A DNA stretch of 64,000 bases, taken from NCBI RefSeq assembly GCF_013364195.1, contig NZ_CP054918.1, positions 6,127,001-6,191,000 on the forward strand. Direction: 5' to 3'. Under the pieces are notes generated by a model. That model was not told the origin of the DNA. It made no database searches and was given only the letters and a program-made list of their open reading frames with translations. Position 1 is the stretch's first letter. Every line of letters begins with the position of its first letter. The DNA is from Streptomyces sp. NA04227. Lineage in GTDB: Bacteria > Actinomycetota > Actinomycetes > Streptomycetales > Streptomycetaceae. The position numbers and the translations under genes were made by a program. Positions 11,199 through 20,185 of this stretch are shown here, piece after piece.

Positions 11199-12692
11199 GT
11201 GACCGACATCATCAAGCTGACCGCCGCCGAGACCGCGGCGAAGATCGCCGCCGGCGAACTGACCGCCGTCGAGGTCACCGAGGCCCATCTGGCCCGGATC
11301 GCCGCAGTGGACGAGAAGGTGCACGCGTACCTGCACGTCGACCGGGAGGGCGCGCTCGCCCAGGCCCGCGCCGTGGACGCCAAGCGTGAGCGCGGCGAGA
11401 AGCTCGGACCGCTCGCCGGTGTGCCGCTGGCCCTGAAGGACATCTTCACCACCACGGGCATGCCCACCACGGTCGGCTCCAAGATCCTCGAAGGCTGGGT
11501 GGCGCCCTACGACGCCACCGTCACCAAGAGGCTCCAGGCCGCCGACATCGTCATCCTCGGCAAGACCAACATGGACGAGTTCGCCATGGGGTCCTCCACC
11601 GAGAACAGCGCCTACGGCCCGACCGGCAACCCCTGGGACCTCACCCGTATCCCGGGCGGCTCCGGCGGCGGCTCCAGCGCCGCGCTCGCCTCCTTCCAGG
11701 CCCCGCTCGCCATTGGCACCGACACCGGCGGCTCGATCCGCCAGCCCGCCGCCGTCACCGGCACGGTCGGCGTCAAGCCCACCTACGGCGGCGTCTCCCG
11801 CTACGGCATGGTGGCCTTCTCCAGCTCCCTCGACCAGGGCGGCCCCTGCGCCCGTACGGTGCTCGACGCGGCCCTGCTGCACGAAGCCATCGCCGGACAC
11901 GACCCGCTGGACTCGACCTCCATCGACGCGCCCGTACCGCCGGTCGTCGAGGCCGCCCGCAACGGCAGCGTCGAGGGCATGCGCGTCGGCGTGGTCAAGC
12001 AGTTCCGCGGCGAGGGCTACCAGCCGGGCGTGCTCCAGCGCTTCGACGAGACGGTCGCCCTGCTGAAGGAACTCGGCGCCGAGATCGTCGAGGTGGACTG
12101 CCCGAGCTTCGACCTCGCGCTGTCCGCGTACTACCTGATCGCCCCCTCCGAGTGCTCCTCGAACCTGGCCCGGTTCGACGCCATGCGCTACGGCCTGCGG
12201 GTCGGCGACGACGGCTCCCGGTCGGCCGAGGACGTCACCGCCCTCACCCGCGAGGCCGGGTTCGGCGACGAGGTCAAGCGCCGCATCATGCTCGGCACGT
12301 ACGCGCTCAGCTCCGGCTACTACGACGCGTACTACGGCAGCGCGCAGAAGGTCCGCACGCTCATCACCCGCGAGTTCGAGCAGGCGTTCGCGCAGGTCGA
12401 CGTGATGGTCTCGCCGACGACGCCGACCACCGCCTTCCCGATCGGCGAGCGGGTCGACGACCCGATGGCGATGTACCTGATGGACCTGTGCACCATCCCG
12501 ACCAACCTCGCGGGCAACGCCGCCATGTCGCTGCCCTGCGGCCTGGCGCCCGAGGACAACCTGCCGGTCGGGTTCCAGATCATCGCCCCGGCCCTCAAGG
12601 ACGACCGCCTGTACAAGGTCGGTGCTGCTGTCGAGGCGGCCTTCGTGGAACGCTGGGGACACCCGCTTCTCGAGGAGGCTCCGTCACTGTGA
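11199..12692 (+). CDS. gatA: Asp-tRNA(Asn)/Glu-tRNA(Gln) amidotransferase subunit A
   Basis: A 497-residue amidase-signature protein that releases ammonia from glutamine for transamidation of misacylated Glu-tRNA(Gln) or Asp-tRNA(Asn). GTG 11199 begins six bases after gatC. The Ser-cisSer-Lys triad is visible: Lys80 in PLALKDIF, Ser155 in [10 protein letters not shown] and nucleophile Ser179 in [24 protein letters not shown] and the C-terminal [17 protein letters not shown] are typical. Its stop TGA overlaps the GTG of the next small gene, and the GAGGAGG ribosome site for that gene lies inside gatA. Confidence 0.97.
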   Translation: MTDIIKLTAAETAAKIAAGELTAVEVTEAHLARIAAVDEKVHAYLHVDREGALAQARAVDAKRERGEKLGPLAGVPLALKDIFTTTGMPTTVGSKILEGWVAPYDATVTKRLQAADIVILGKTNMDEFAMGSSTENSAYGPTGNPWDLTRIPGGSGGGSSAALASFQAPLAIGTDTGGSIRQPAAVTGTVGVKPTYGGVSRYGMVAFSSSLDQGGPCARTVLDAALLHEAIAGHDPLDSTSIDAPVPPVVEAARNGSVEGMRVGVVKQFRGEGYQPGVLQRFDETVALLKELGAEIVEVDCPSFDLALSAYYLIAPSECSSNLARFDAMRYGLRVGDDGSRSAEDVTALTREAGFGDEVKRRIMLGTYALSSGYYDAYYGSAQKVRTLITREFEQAFAQVDVMVSPTTPTTAFPIGERVDDPMAMYLMDLCTIPTNLAGNAAMSLPCGLAPEDNLPVGFQIIAPALKDDRLYKVGAAVEAAFVERWGHPLLEEAPSL

Positions 12693-12931
12693 GCGCAATG
12701 AGCAAGAAGGCCAAGGACTTCAAGAAGTCCAAGTCCGGCATCTATCTCTCGATCGGCAGCACCGCCTTCGGTGCCCTGAGCGTCTTCAAGCAGGCCAAGC
12801 TGGCCCGCAGGGAGAGCGACACGCTCCGCCTGATCGACGCCGGAGTCTCGGCCGCCGCCATCGTCACCGGTCTCGCGATCCTGTACCGCGAGCTCAAGCG
12901 ACTGGGCGACGACGACGTACTGCTGGGCTGA
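12689..12931 (+). CDS. Small membrane-associated protein of the gat operon
   Basis: An 80-residue protein, unrecognised by function. GTG 12689 is chosen because GAGGAGG (12672-12678) ends ten bases before it and the start overlaps the gatA stop as GTGA; ATG 12698 is too far from that site. The sequence opens with a basic Lys-rich stretch ([13 protein letters not shown]), then two weakly hydrophobic segments, [16 protein letters not shown] and [15 protein letters not shown], and ends acidic. I recall a similar small gene between gatA and gatB in other Streptomyces, so it is probably a conserved operon member rather than chance. Confidence 0.75.
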   Translation: MSAMSKKAKDFKKSKSGIYLSIGSTAFGALSVFKQAKLARRESDTLRLIDAGVSAAAIVTGLAILYRELKRLGDDDVLLG

Positions 12932-13016
12932 GGTCCGGTTCGGCGGGGGCCCGGCCGCGGCCGGGCCCCGCGGCCGTTCGTGAGGTGTGCCATGGGCGAG
13001 AGGAGGAGGTGACACG

Positions 13017-14141
13017 GTGATCACGCGTATCGAGATCGACGGCTTCAAGACCTTCGAGGACTTCTCCCTCGACGTGCCGCCGTTCCTCGTTCTCCTCGGC
13101 CAGAACGGCTCCGGCAAGTCGAACCTGTTCGAGGCGATTTCCTTGCTGGGGCACCTTGTCGAGGAGCCCAGCAGCCAGACCGTCGTACGGCACGCACGGC
13201 GCGGGGGGCCGCAGGGGCTCTTCCGGCGGGGGCCCGACGGGGCGTTGGCCAAGTCCGTCAGGATCGCGGCCACCGTTGTGGTGGACATCGCCGAGCACGG
13301 GCGCTGCCCCCTGTCCGTCGAAGCACGTATCGGCTACCGGGAGGCCCCGGAACCGCTGGAAGTCGACCTGGACATCCGTACCGACGGTGCAGCGGCCCTG
13401 ATGGACGCGGTCCAGCGCTGGCACGCGTTGCGGGAGGCGGTCGCGGGCTGGCGGATCCTGGACCTGCTGCCCGACGCCCTTCGCCTCCCCGCCGACCCCT
13501 ACGACCAGGACCCACTGGCGGAGGACGGCCACAACCTCGGCGCGGTGATGGGCAGGGTCTGGGCCTCGGAGGAGTCCCGTACGCGCTACCAGGCCGATGT
13601 GGCCGCACTGCTCCCCGACATCGCCGCCATCGACGTGGTGCGCGAGAGCGAGCGCGCGCAGTGGGAGATCTGGATCCAGCACCGGCACGAGCCCCGCATG
13701 TCACCCCGGGTCGTCTCCGGCGGCACGCTGCGCGTCCTCGGACTGCTCGCCGCCGCCCACGACCCCGCCCACCCGGGTGTACTGATGGTCGAGGAACTGG
13801 AGAACGGCCTCTACCCGAACCGTGTGCCGCGGCTTCTGCACCGGCTCACCAGGTGCACCACGGACCCGGCCGGACCGGACGACCGGACACCGGCGAGCGG
13901 CTCCGGAGCCCGGCAGATCATCGTGACCTCCCACTCCCCGGTGGTGCTGTCCTCGGTTCTCGAAGAGGCCCCGCACGATGTGCTCTTCCTGGACACGGTG
14001 ACGCGGGTGCGCAGGGGGCTGGCGCCCACCCGGATCACCCGGGGCCGGATGGTCGCCGAGAGCGGCGAGCGCGGCAGCTATGTGACCCCGATGGAGGTCG
14101 GGCAGTACCTGGACCCGGTGGGGTACGCCCGTGGGACTTAG
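13017..14141 (+). CDS. AAA/ABC-type (OLD-like) ATPase, cassette A
   Basis: A 374-residue RecF/SMC-like ATPase. GTG 13017 follows AGGAGGAGGTGA. It starts with VITRIEIDGFKTFEDF, a usual opening for OLD/RecF ATPases, then Walker A GQNGSGKS at about 28-35, an ABC signature VSGGTLRVLGLL near 233, Walker B VLMVEELENGL near 254 and the switch His in VTSHSP near 303. The middle (about 60-215) is diverged. The next gene overlaps it by 11 bases and has TOPRIM-like motifs. Such ATPase plus TOPRIM pairs occur in OLD, Gabija and PARIS-type defence. It lies between gatA and gatB, where I do not recall these genes in S. coelicolor. A paralogue lies at 21122. Confidence 0.8.
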   Translation: MITRIEIDGFKTFEDFSLDVPPFLVLLGQNGSGKSNLFEAISLLGHLVEEPSSQTVVRHARRGGPQGLFRRGPDGALAKSVRIAATVVVDIAEHGRCPLSVEARIGYREAPEPLEVDLDIRTDGAAALMDAVQRWHALREAVAGWRILDLLPDALRLPADPYDQDPLAEDGHNLGAVMGRVWASEESRTRYQADVAALLPDIAAIDVVRESERAQWEIWIQHRHEPRMSPRVVSGGTLRVLGLLAAAHDPAHPGVLMVEELENGLYPNRVPRLLHRLTRCTTDPAGPDDRTPASGSGARQIIVTSHSPVVLSSVLEEAPHDVLFLDTVTRVRRGLAPTRITRGRMVAESGERGSYVTPMEVGQYLDPVGYARGT

Positions 14142-14721
14142 GTACTTCAGCCTCGCACTGCTCACCGAGGGGCTGAGCGACCAGTGGTTCCTGCTGCCGC
14201 TGATCGACCGGCAGATCACCTCGCTCGAAGCCGCCTCGGACGAGGGCTTCGCCTTCGGCGGGTCCGGCCCGGGAGGCTGCTTCACCGTGGCGCCCAGGCA
14301 GCGCGTGGTCCGGGAGGTCGAGATGCTGCTCGACCACTTCGACGTCGTCGTCCTGCATCAGGACCACAACGAGCGGGACAAGATCGACTCGGTACGGAAG
14401 ATGCTGCCCCACTCCGCGGAACGCGTGCTCGGTATCGTCCCCGTTCGGGAGACCGAGGCGTGGATGCTCGCGGATCCGGACGCGCTGCCGCAGTCCGCGG
14501 CCACGGCCGTCCGTGAGCTCGTGGCGGGCCCGGCCCACGCGGAGAAGGTGCCCGACCCGAAGAAGGCCCTGGCCCAGGCACTGGGTCCGCGGCACCAGCC
14601 CGAATACGAATTCGACAGACTGGGACAGACGGTGTCCCTCGACATCATGGAGCGGGTCCCCGCGTACAACCGCTGGGTCTCGGATCTGAAGACAGTGATG
14701 AAGGAGTTGCGTTTCCTGTGA
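14131..14721 (+). CDS. TOPRIM-like (DUF4276-like) partner, cassette A
   Basis: A 196-residue protein from GTG 14131, overlapping the ATPase gene by 11 bases, so translation is coupled. Motifs fit a TOPRIM-like fold: LLTEGLSD with Glu13 and Asp17, then [12 protein letters not shown] with Asp78 where the second acid of the usual pair is Asn80, then [22 protein letters not shown] and [11 protein letters not shown]. Most of these are shared with the gene at 22390, showing common origin. Nuclease or nucleotide-processing activity is inference. Its stop overlaps the gatB GTG as GTGA, and the gatB ribosome site AAGGAG is inside its last codons. It could also be annotated as a DUF4276-type hypothetical protein. 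Confidence 0.75.
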   Translation: MGLRYFSLALLTEGLSDQWFLLPLIDRQITSLEAASDEGFAFGGSGPGGCFTVAPRQRVVREVEMLLDHFDVVVLHQDHNERDKIDSVRKMLPHSAERVLGIVPVRETEAWMLADPDALPQSAATAVRELVAGPAHAEKVPDPKKALAQALGPRHQPEYEFDRLGQTVSLDIMERVPAYNRWVSDLKTVMKELRFL

Positions 14722-16229
14722 CCGCCACGACCGACCTGGTGTCATACGAGGACGCGCTCGCGTCGTACGACCCCGTCATGGGCCTGGAGGTCCATGTCGA
14801 GCTGGGCACCAGGACCAAGATGTTCTGCGGCTGTGCCACCGAGCTCGGGGCCGAGCCGAACTCGCAGACCTGCCCGACCTGTCTGGGTCTGCCGGGTTCG
14901 CTGCCCGTCGTCAACGCGACCGGTGTCGAGTCCGCGATCAAGATCGGTCTCGCGCTGCACTGCGAGATCGCCGAGTGGTGCCGCTTCGCCCGGAAGAACT
15001 ACTTCTATCCGGACATGCCGAAGAACTTCCAGACCTCGCAGTACGACGAGCCGATCGCCTTCAACGGCTACCTGGACGTCCAGCTGGAGGACGGCGAGGT
15101 CTTCCGGGTGGAGATCGAGCGCGCCCACATGGAGGAGGACACCGGCAAGTCCACCCACGTCGGTGGCGCGACCGGTCGTATCCACGGCGCCCAGCACTCG
15201 CTGCTCGACTACAACCGCGCGGGCATCCCGCTGATCGAGATCGTCACCAAGCCGATCGTCGGCGCGGGTGACCGGGCCCCCGAGGTCGCCAAGGCGTACG
15301 TCGCCGAGCTGCGTGAGCTCATCAAGGCGCTCGGTGTCTCCGAGGCCCGGATGGAGATGGGCCAGATGCGCTGCGACGTGAACCTCTCGCTGATGCCCAA
15401 GGGCACCGAGAAGTTCGGTACGCGCTCGGAGACCAAGAACGTCAACTCGCTGCGCTCGGTGGAGCGCGCGGCCCGCTTCGAGATCATGCGCCACGGGGCG
15501 GTGCTCTCCTCCGGCGGCACCATCGTGCAGGAGACCCGCCACTTCCACGAGGAGGACGGTTCCACCACCTCGGGCCGGATCAAGGAAGAGGCCGAGGACT
15601 ACCGGTACTTCCCCGAGCCGGACCTGGTGCCGGTGGCGCCCTCCCGCGAGTGGGTCGAGGAACTGCGCGCCACGCTGCCCGAGTTGCCGCTCGCCCGCCG
15701 CAACCGGCTGCGCGAGGAGTGGGGCGTGACCGCCCACGACATGCAGTCGATGCTCAACGCCGGTGCCATCAACCCGATCGTCGCCACCATTGACGCGGGC
15801 GCCCCCGCCGACCAGGCCCGCAAGTGGTGGATGGGCGAACTCGCCCGCAACGCCAACGAGACCGCCCGCCCGCTCGACGCCCTGCCGATCACCCCGGTCC
15901 AGGTCGCCCGGGTGACCGAACTCGTCGCCGCCGGTGAGCTGAACGACAAGCTGGCCCGTCAGGTGATCGAGGGTGTGCTCGCGGGCGAGGGCACCCCGGA
16001 CGAGGTCGTCGAGAAGCGCGGCCTGAAGGTCGTCTCCGACGAGGGCGCCCTGACCAAGGCCGTCGAGGAGGCCATCGCGGGCAACCCCGGCATCGCCGAC
16101 AAGATCCGTGGCGGCAAGGTGCAGGCGGCCGGTGCGCTGGTCGGCGCGGTCATGAAGGCCACGCGCGGCCAGGCGGACGCCGCCCGCGTGAAGGAGCTGA
16201 TCCTCCAGCAGCTGGGCGTGGAGGGCTGA
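14718..16229 (+). CDS. gatB: Asp-tRNA(Asn)/Glu-tRNA(Gln) amidotransferase subunit B
   Basis: A 503-residue GatB, which binds the misacylated tRNA, phosphorylates the side-chain carboxylate with ATP and accepts ammonia from GatA. GTG 14718 overlaps the stop of the TOPRIM-like gene; AAGGAG (14701-14706) is its ribosome site. Family marks: [19 protein letters not shown] then CPTCLGLPG (zinc cysteines), [32 protein letters not shown], and the C-terminal YqeY-like domain with [18 protein letters not shown]. Length is normal. Because a cassette sits directly upstream, gatB expression depends on read-through or on an internal promoter. Confidence 0.97.
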   Translation: MTATTDLVSYEDALASYDPVMGLEVHVELGTRTKMFCGCATELGAEPNSQTCPTCLGLPGSLPVVNATGVESAIKIGLALHCEIAEWCRFARKNYFYPDMPKNFQTSQYDEPIAFNGYLDVQLEDGEVFRVEIERAHMEEDTGKSTHVGGATGRIHGAQHSLLDYNRAGIPLIEIVTKPIVGAGDRAPEVAKAYVAELRELIKALGVSEARMEMGQMRCDVNLSLMPKGTEKFGTRSETKNVNSLRSVERAARFEIMRHGAVLSSGGTIVQETRHFHEEDGSTTSGRIKEEAEDYRYFPEPDLVPVAPSREWVEELRATLPELPLARRNRLREEWGVTAHDMQSMLNAGAINPIVATIDAGAPADQARKWWMGELARNANETARPLDALPITPVQVARVTELVAAGELNDKLARQVIEGVLAGEGTPDEVVEKRGLKVVSDEGALTKAVEEAIAGNPGIADKIRGGKVQAAGALVGAVMKATRGQADAARVKELILQQLGVEG

Positions 16230-16289
16230 GCGGAGGCTGAGCGGCTCCGGCCGACCGACTCCTGCTCCCGGAGACCGAACGGCTCCAGA

Positions 16290-16321
16290 AGGGCGGTGCA
16301 CCAACTGGTGTGCCGCCCTTC
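16290..16321 (+). terminator. Hairpin terminator after gatB
   Basis: AAGGGCGGTGCACC at 16290-16303 pairs with GGTGTGCCGCCCTT at 16308-16321, twelve of fourteen positions matched, around a four-base loop. It lies 60 bp after the gatB stop and ends the gat unit. Confidence 0.75.
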
Positions 16322-16473
16322 GGCGTTGGGGGGCGTCTGCCCAGGTCAGGTTCCAGGTGCTGGAATCTGTTTGATTTCCGCTCGGAGATTGCATAAGAAC
16401 GCACTGTGCGAAGACCTGGGAGACCTCGAATACCTGGACCGACACCTGGATCGACACCCGGACCGGTGCCGCG

Positions 16474-17712
16474 ATGAACCTGCTGAAGTACATCGGCGCG
16501 CGGGCCGTCTCCCAGCTCGGCGACGCCATGCTCCCGGTGGCCCTGACCTTCGGCGTCCTCCAGGCCGGTTACGGCGCGACCGGCGTCGGCCTCGTACTCG
16601 CCGCCCACCTCTTTCCCTTCGTGGCGTTGCTCCTGCTCGGCGGTGTGCTCGCGGACCATCTCCACCCCAAGCCGGTCCTGTTGGCGGCGGACGCGGTCCG
16701 GGTCGTCTCGATGGGCTTCATGGCCGTCCAGTTCGCGAGCGGCGAGCCCGTGCTCTGGCAGTTGGTCGTGGCACAGGCCGTCACCGGAACCGCCGGCGCC
16801 ATGTTCGAGCCCGGCTCCAAGGGCCTGGTGCCGCATGTGGCGCCCGGCCGGGTCCGTGAGGGGTACGCGTATCTGCGGATCAGCGAGTCCGTGGTCACCC
16901 TCGCCGGGCCCGCCCTGGCCGGTCTGCTCCTGGCCTTCGTCGGTCCGGCCGTCGTCATCGCCGTGGACTGCGCCAGCTATCTGCTGAGCTGCGTCCTGAT
17001 CGCCCTGGTGAAACTCCCGGCCCGGCCTCCGGCCAAGGGCAGGCCCCGGATCACAGCCGATCTGCGGGAAGGCTGGCGGGAGTTGAGAGCCCGCACCTGG
17101 CTGTGGGTGGTGATCGGGTCCTTCGGTCTGCTGGGCCTGTTCCTGTGGGGCCCGTACCAGGTGCTGGTGCCGACGATTCTGATCGAGGACCACGACGCGA
17201 CCACCTACGGTCTGCTCCAGGCCGTGTTCGGCGCCGGGGCCGTCTGCGGCGGCTTCGTGGGCCTGCGCCGCGAACCCCGACGCCCGCTGTACGTGGGCGC
17301 GTTGGCGATGATCGCCTTCGTACCGCAGCTCTGGCTGATCGCCACCGGCGCTCCCGTCGCGATCATCGGGATCGCCATGTTCGCGGCGGGTGCCGGACGT
17401 GCCTTCTGGGGCGTGATGTGGTCCACCTCGGTGCAGTCCCAGGTCCCGCCGGGCGCACTCAACCGCATCTCCGCATACGAGGTCATGGGCTCCATGCTGC
17501 TGCTCCCCGTCGGCAGCACCCTCGCCGGACCCGCCTCAACCGCCTTTGGCACCACGGCCGTTCTGGTGGCGGCAGGCTGCGCGGGCCTGCTCGCCTTCGC
17601 CTCCCTGGTGGCGGTACCCGCCGTCCGGGGGCTGACCTCCGGAACGGCGGGCAGAACGGTCACGGGGAGTTCTGTGGTGCCGGAGTCCGAGACCGCCACG
17701 GTCAGGGAGTGA
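16474..17712 (+). CDS. MFS transporter
   Basis: A 412-residue polytopic membrane protein of the major facilitator type. ATG 16474 opens MNLLKYIGARAVSQLGDAML, the typical first helix of MFS_3-like proteins in which a short N-terminus leads straight into helix one. The loop after helix two reads GGVLADHLHPKPVLLAADAVR, the usual motif A variant. About eleven or twelve hydrophobic segments follow. Relatives include enterobactin exporter-like and macrolide-like efflux proteins, but no substrate can be given. It has no close operon partner: 245 bp separate it from gatB and the next genes are on the other strand. Confidence 0.85.
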   Translation: MNLLKYIGARAVSQLGDAMLPVALTFGVLQAGYGATGVGLVLAAHLFPFVALLLLGGVLADHLHPKPVLLAADAVRVVSMGFMAVQFASGEPVLWQLVVAQAVTGTAGAMFEPGSKGLVPHVAPGRVREGYAYLRISESVVTLAGPALAGLLLAFVGPAVVIAVDCASYLLSCVLIALVKLPARPPAKGRPRITADLREGWRELRARTWLWVVIGSFGLLGLFLWGPYQVLVPTILIEDHDATTYGLLQAVFGAGAVCGGFVGLRREPRRPLYVGALAMIAFVPQLWLIATGAPVAIIGIAMFAAGAGRAFWGVMWSTSVQSQVPPGALNRISAYEVMGSMLLLPVGSTLAGPASTAFGTTAVLVAAGCAGLLAFASLVAVPAVRGLTSGTAGRTVTGSSVVPESETATVRE

Positions 17713-17735
17713 CGGTCAGGGCCGACGGTCGACGG

Positions 17736-17999
17736 TCAGAGCCCGCCCATATCCGAGAGGAACGCGGTCCAGGTGGCCGGTGCGACGGTGAGCATCGGGC
17801 CGGACGGGTTCTTGGAGTCGCGGATGTGGATGGCGGTGGGGTGGGGGGAGACTTCTAGGCAGTTGCCGCCTTGGTCGGTGCTGTAGCTGGACTTGCGCCA
17901 GGTATGGGCGACTTCCAGGCAGTCGCCGCCCTGGTCGGAGCTGTAGCTCGACTTGAACCACGCGAGATGGGCTGTATGGCTGCTCCGCGCAGTGCTCAT
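17736..17999 (-). CDS. DUF397 protein with a duplicated core motif
   Basis: An 87-residue protein from the ATG at 17997-17999, overlapping the upstream XRE stop as ATGA. DUF397 proteins pair with Scr1-type XRE regulators throughout Streptomyces and in some cases act as their antagonists. The family core appears twice in tandem here: WFKSSYSSDQGGDCLEV and then WRKSSYSTDQGGNCLEV, followed by the single IHIRDSKNPSGP and WTAFLSDM end. The DNA of the two halves is also similar, so this is a recent internal duplication. The ribosome site GGAGAG lies in the end of the XRE gene. Likely a small cytoplasmic partner protein. Confidence 0.88.
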   Translation of the reverse strand: MSTARSSHTAHLAWFKSSYSSDQGGDCLEVAHTWRKSSYSTDQGGNCLEVSPHPTAIHIRDSKNPSGPMLTVAPATWTAFLSDMGGL

Positions 18000-18817
18000 G
18001 ACTCTCCTAGCAGTTCGTCCAACAGATCCATGCTTGCTCGTGGAGAGAGCGCCTGGGACCGTAGCATTCCATATTTCTGCTGGAGAACGCTGACCTGACC
18101 TGGGTCTTCATGGAGGAAACTGACCAACTGCCCCTCCACGTAGGCCAAGTCGTCGTGGTCTGGGGTCTCGAGGAGCACCATGGGGCCTGCGAGACCGGCG
18201 TGCGGAGTCGTGTTGGTGAGCATGATCTGGACGCCCACATTGGGTAGGTCGGCGAAGCGGCGCAGCTCAGCGATCTGGCGTTGCATCGCCTCTTCGCCTC
18301 CCAACGGACGCTGAAGAACGGCCTCTTCGATCACGAAGTTGGCAACAGGAGGCCGCTCGCGTTGCCAGACCTGTCGCCGAGCCATTCGGGCCGAGAGCCA
18401 GTTGTCAGCAATCTCCTCTGCCACTGGCGGGAAGTAGCAGTCGAATGCCGCTGCTGCGTACTCCTTGGTTTGCAGCAGCCCGGGCACGACCTGGTTCTGA
18501 TAGGAGAGCACCGTCAGTGCCTCCTGCTCGTAGTCCAGGAAATCCTGGACGAATGCCGGGACCTTCTCCCGCAGCGGCACCTTCTCCACCGCAACCGCCA
18601 ACACCCCTTTCGTCTCCAGCAGGTTGTCCAGGATCTCGGCCAGCGAGAGTTTGAGCGGGCGGCGGCCCTGCTCGATGGAGGCGATCGTCTCCTCGTCCAC
18701 GTGGATGAGATCGGCGAGCGCGCGTTGGGTGAGGTTGGCGGCGCGGCGGAAGTGGCCGAGTTGTGCGCCGATGACGTGCCAGGAGGTGCCCTTCTTGGGC
18801 CTGTTTGCCTTGTGCAT
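17996..18817 (-). CDS. XRE regulator with DUF5753 (Scr1/WhiJ-type)
   Basis: A 273-residue regulator from the ATG at 18815-18817. Residues about 15-70 form a helix-turn-helix, with LGHFRRAANLTQRALADLI and VDEETIASIEQGRRP. From about 90 to the end is the DUF5753 domain, with FLDYEQEALTVLSYQNQVVPGLLQTKEYAAA, WLSARMARRQVW, VIEEAVLQRPLGG, IMLTNTTPHAGL and YVEGQLVSFL. These proteins are abundant in Streptomyces with a DUF397 partner, often tied to development or antibiotic control. The partner follows with a 4-base overlap, so both are made from one transcript. Codon use has slightly more A/T third positions than core genes. Confidence 0.92.
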   Translation of the reverse strand: MHKANRPKKGTSWHVIGAQLGHFRRAANLTQRALADLIHVDEETIASIEQGRRPLKLSLAEILDNLLETKGVLAVAVEKVPLREKVPAFVQDFLDYEQEALTVLSYQNQVVPGLLQTKEYAAAAFDCYFPPVAEEIADNWLSARMARRQVWQRERPPVANFVIEEAVLQRPLGGEEAMQRQIAELRRFADLPNVGVQIMLTNTTPHAGLAGPMVLLETPDHDDLAYVEGQLVSFLHEDPGQVSVLQQKYGMLRSQALSPRASMDLLDELLGES

Positions 18818-18986
18818 GCGTGCGTGTTTCCCCGTTCACGACGGATCGCGCCCCGCACTTCCCGTACGGGAGCGCCGTACGGACACCACGTAACACTGTC
18901 CTGACGCTCAGTGACAAGCGTGTGCGAGTTAATCAGATTTGTTCGAATCCGGGGGAGGGGTGCGGTTTACGCGGAGTGGACGGGAA

Positions 18987-19453
18987 TCAGTCCGGGCCCC
19001 AGTACCTGCGCATCGGTTTCTCGCGAGACAACTCGTCCTCGTGCAGGGTGAGTTGGACCGCCTCCGGCACCGGCAGGTTCCGGTCCCGTTTCAGCTCCTC
19101 GACCGCCCGGCAGGGCAGGTACGGAGTGAGGCGGCCGTGTTCGAGTAGTGCTCGCCCTGAGGGCTGCCACTGGGTCGCTGTCCGCCCGGCCGCCACCACG
19201 GGCGGACCTCGGACTTGGCGATGACCAGGTAGGCGTAGCGCTCGCGTTCCCGGCGTTCGCCGAAGTCCTCCCAGAAGCTCTTGTGGTGGAGGTGGTCGTC
19301 GATCATGAGCGGCAGCACGGTGTCGAGCACTTCGTCCTCGTACGCGGCCGCGATCTTTCCGCCCTCGATGAGGAGCATCACTTCGACTTCGAGCGGGCTG
19401 CCCAACTCACGCCGGAGCCCGCTCTGTTGACGTCGCGCCCACCACGAGACCAT
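18987..19453 (-). pseudogene. Frameshifted hypothetical gene
   Basis: Two coding-quality segments lie in different minus-strand frames. The first runs from an ATG at 19451-19453 and includes EVEVMLLIEGGKIAAAYEDE, LMIDDHLHHKSFWEDFGE and YAYLVIAKSEVRPWW, then GEHYSNTAASL. Near 19115-19130 the GC-rich third-position pattern moves to another frame, which continues YLPCRAVEELKRDRNLP and ends EKPMRRYWGPD at 18987. Joined, they would make about 155 residues. I do not recognise the family. The break may be a real mutation, a sequencing error or programmed shifting. It is divergent from the Pycsar-type effector gene at 19533. Confidence 0.45.
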
Positions 19454-19532
19454 GGAGCCAGGATGGCGCGATCGGGACGGTCGGCGAAAGCCGGTGGCCC
19501 GGAGCGCGCACGGAAAGGGGAAGGTGTCCGCC

Positions 19533-20114
19533 ATGACGACCGTCGCATCGGACTCCGCCGGGGCACCGGACCCCACGGAGGCATCGGGGACATCGGGACC
19601 GCCGGGCCGGACCCAGGACCGGAGCTGGAACCAGGAGGTGAGCCAGGGCAACAGCCTTGCCCGGGACGGCAACCCGGACCGGGAACAGGACCGCATCGCT
19701 CATACGGTCGCCGCCCTCCAGACCGACCTCGCGCGCACGGACGGCAAGGCGAACCTGCTGCTCGCGCTGACGGGCGCCGCGCTGGTTGCGGTACTCACGG
19801 TGGCGGCAGGTCGCCAACTCCCCTTACCGGCAAAGGCGTCCGGAGCGGCGGGCGCGGCGATGCTGCTGGCCGCGACGGTCCTCCTGCTGCTCGCGGTCCG
19901 TCCGGTCCTCGCGGGCGGCGGCTGGACGAGCTGGTCCGCACTGGACCCGGAGGAACTGCGGGCCCGCCTGGTGTCCGGCTACGAGGCGGAGCACCTGAGA
20001 TTCATGGCCGTACTCGCGACGCGTAAGTTCCGGCTCATACGGGCGGCCGTCGACTGCATGCTGGTGGGTGTGGTGCTGCTCGCGGTCTCGGCGGTGCTGG
20101 TGGGGCTGGACTGA
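19533..20114 (+). CDS. Pycsar effector-like two-helix membrane protein (DUF5706-like)
   Basis: A 193-residue protein from ATG 19533 with GGGGAAGG upstream. Residues 1-60 are polar and low in complexity. From about 60 the sequence reads ALQTDLARTDGKANLLLALT into a first membrane helix, a second hydrophobic segment, then a soluble stretch (LRARLVSGYEAEHLRFMAVL) and a third helix at the end. The pattern of DLARTDxKAxxLL before the helix, with a second helix pair at the end, is that of the Pycsar effector transmembrane domain, which in Pycsar defence damages the membrane after cyclic nucleotide binding. No cyclase gene is nearby, so this would be an orphan. Family assignment is from pattern memory. 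Confidence 0.65.
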   Translation: MTTVASDSAGAPDPTEASGTSGPPGRTQDRSWNQEVSQGNSLARDGNPDREQDRIAHTVAALQTDLARTDGKANLLLALTGAALVAVLTVAAGRQLPLPAKASGAAGAAMLLAATVLLLLAVRPVLAGGGWTSWSALDPEELRARLVSGYEAEHLRFMAVLATRKFRLIRAAVDCMLVGVVLLAVSAVLVGLD

Positions 20115-20185
20115 GATCCTGGGACGGCGGTGACGGGCGGGTGCGGGTCGCCGGTACGAGAGCGGAGCCGAGAGGACGTGCGGGC

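Noticed and set aside
14742..16529. 595-residue minus-strand frame opposite gatB
   Set aside because: Shadow of gatB; low-complexity content and no start signal.
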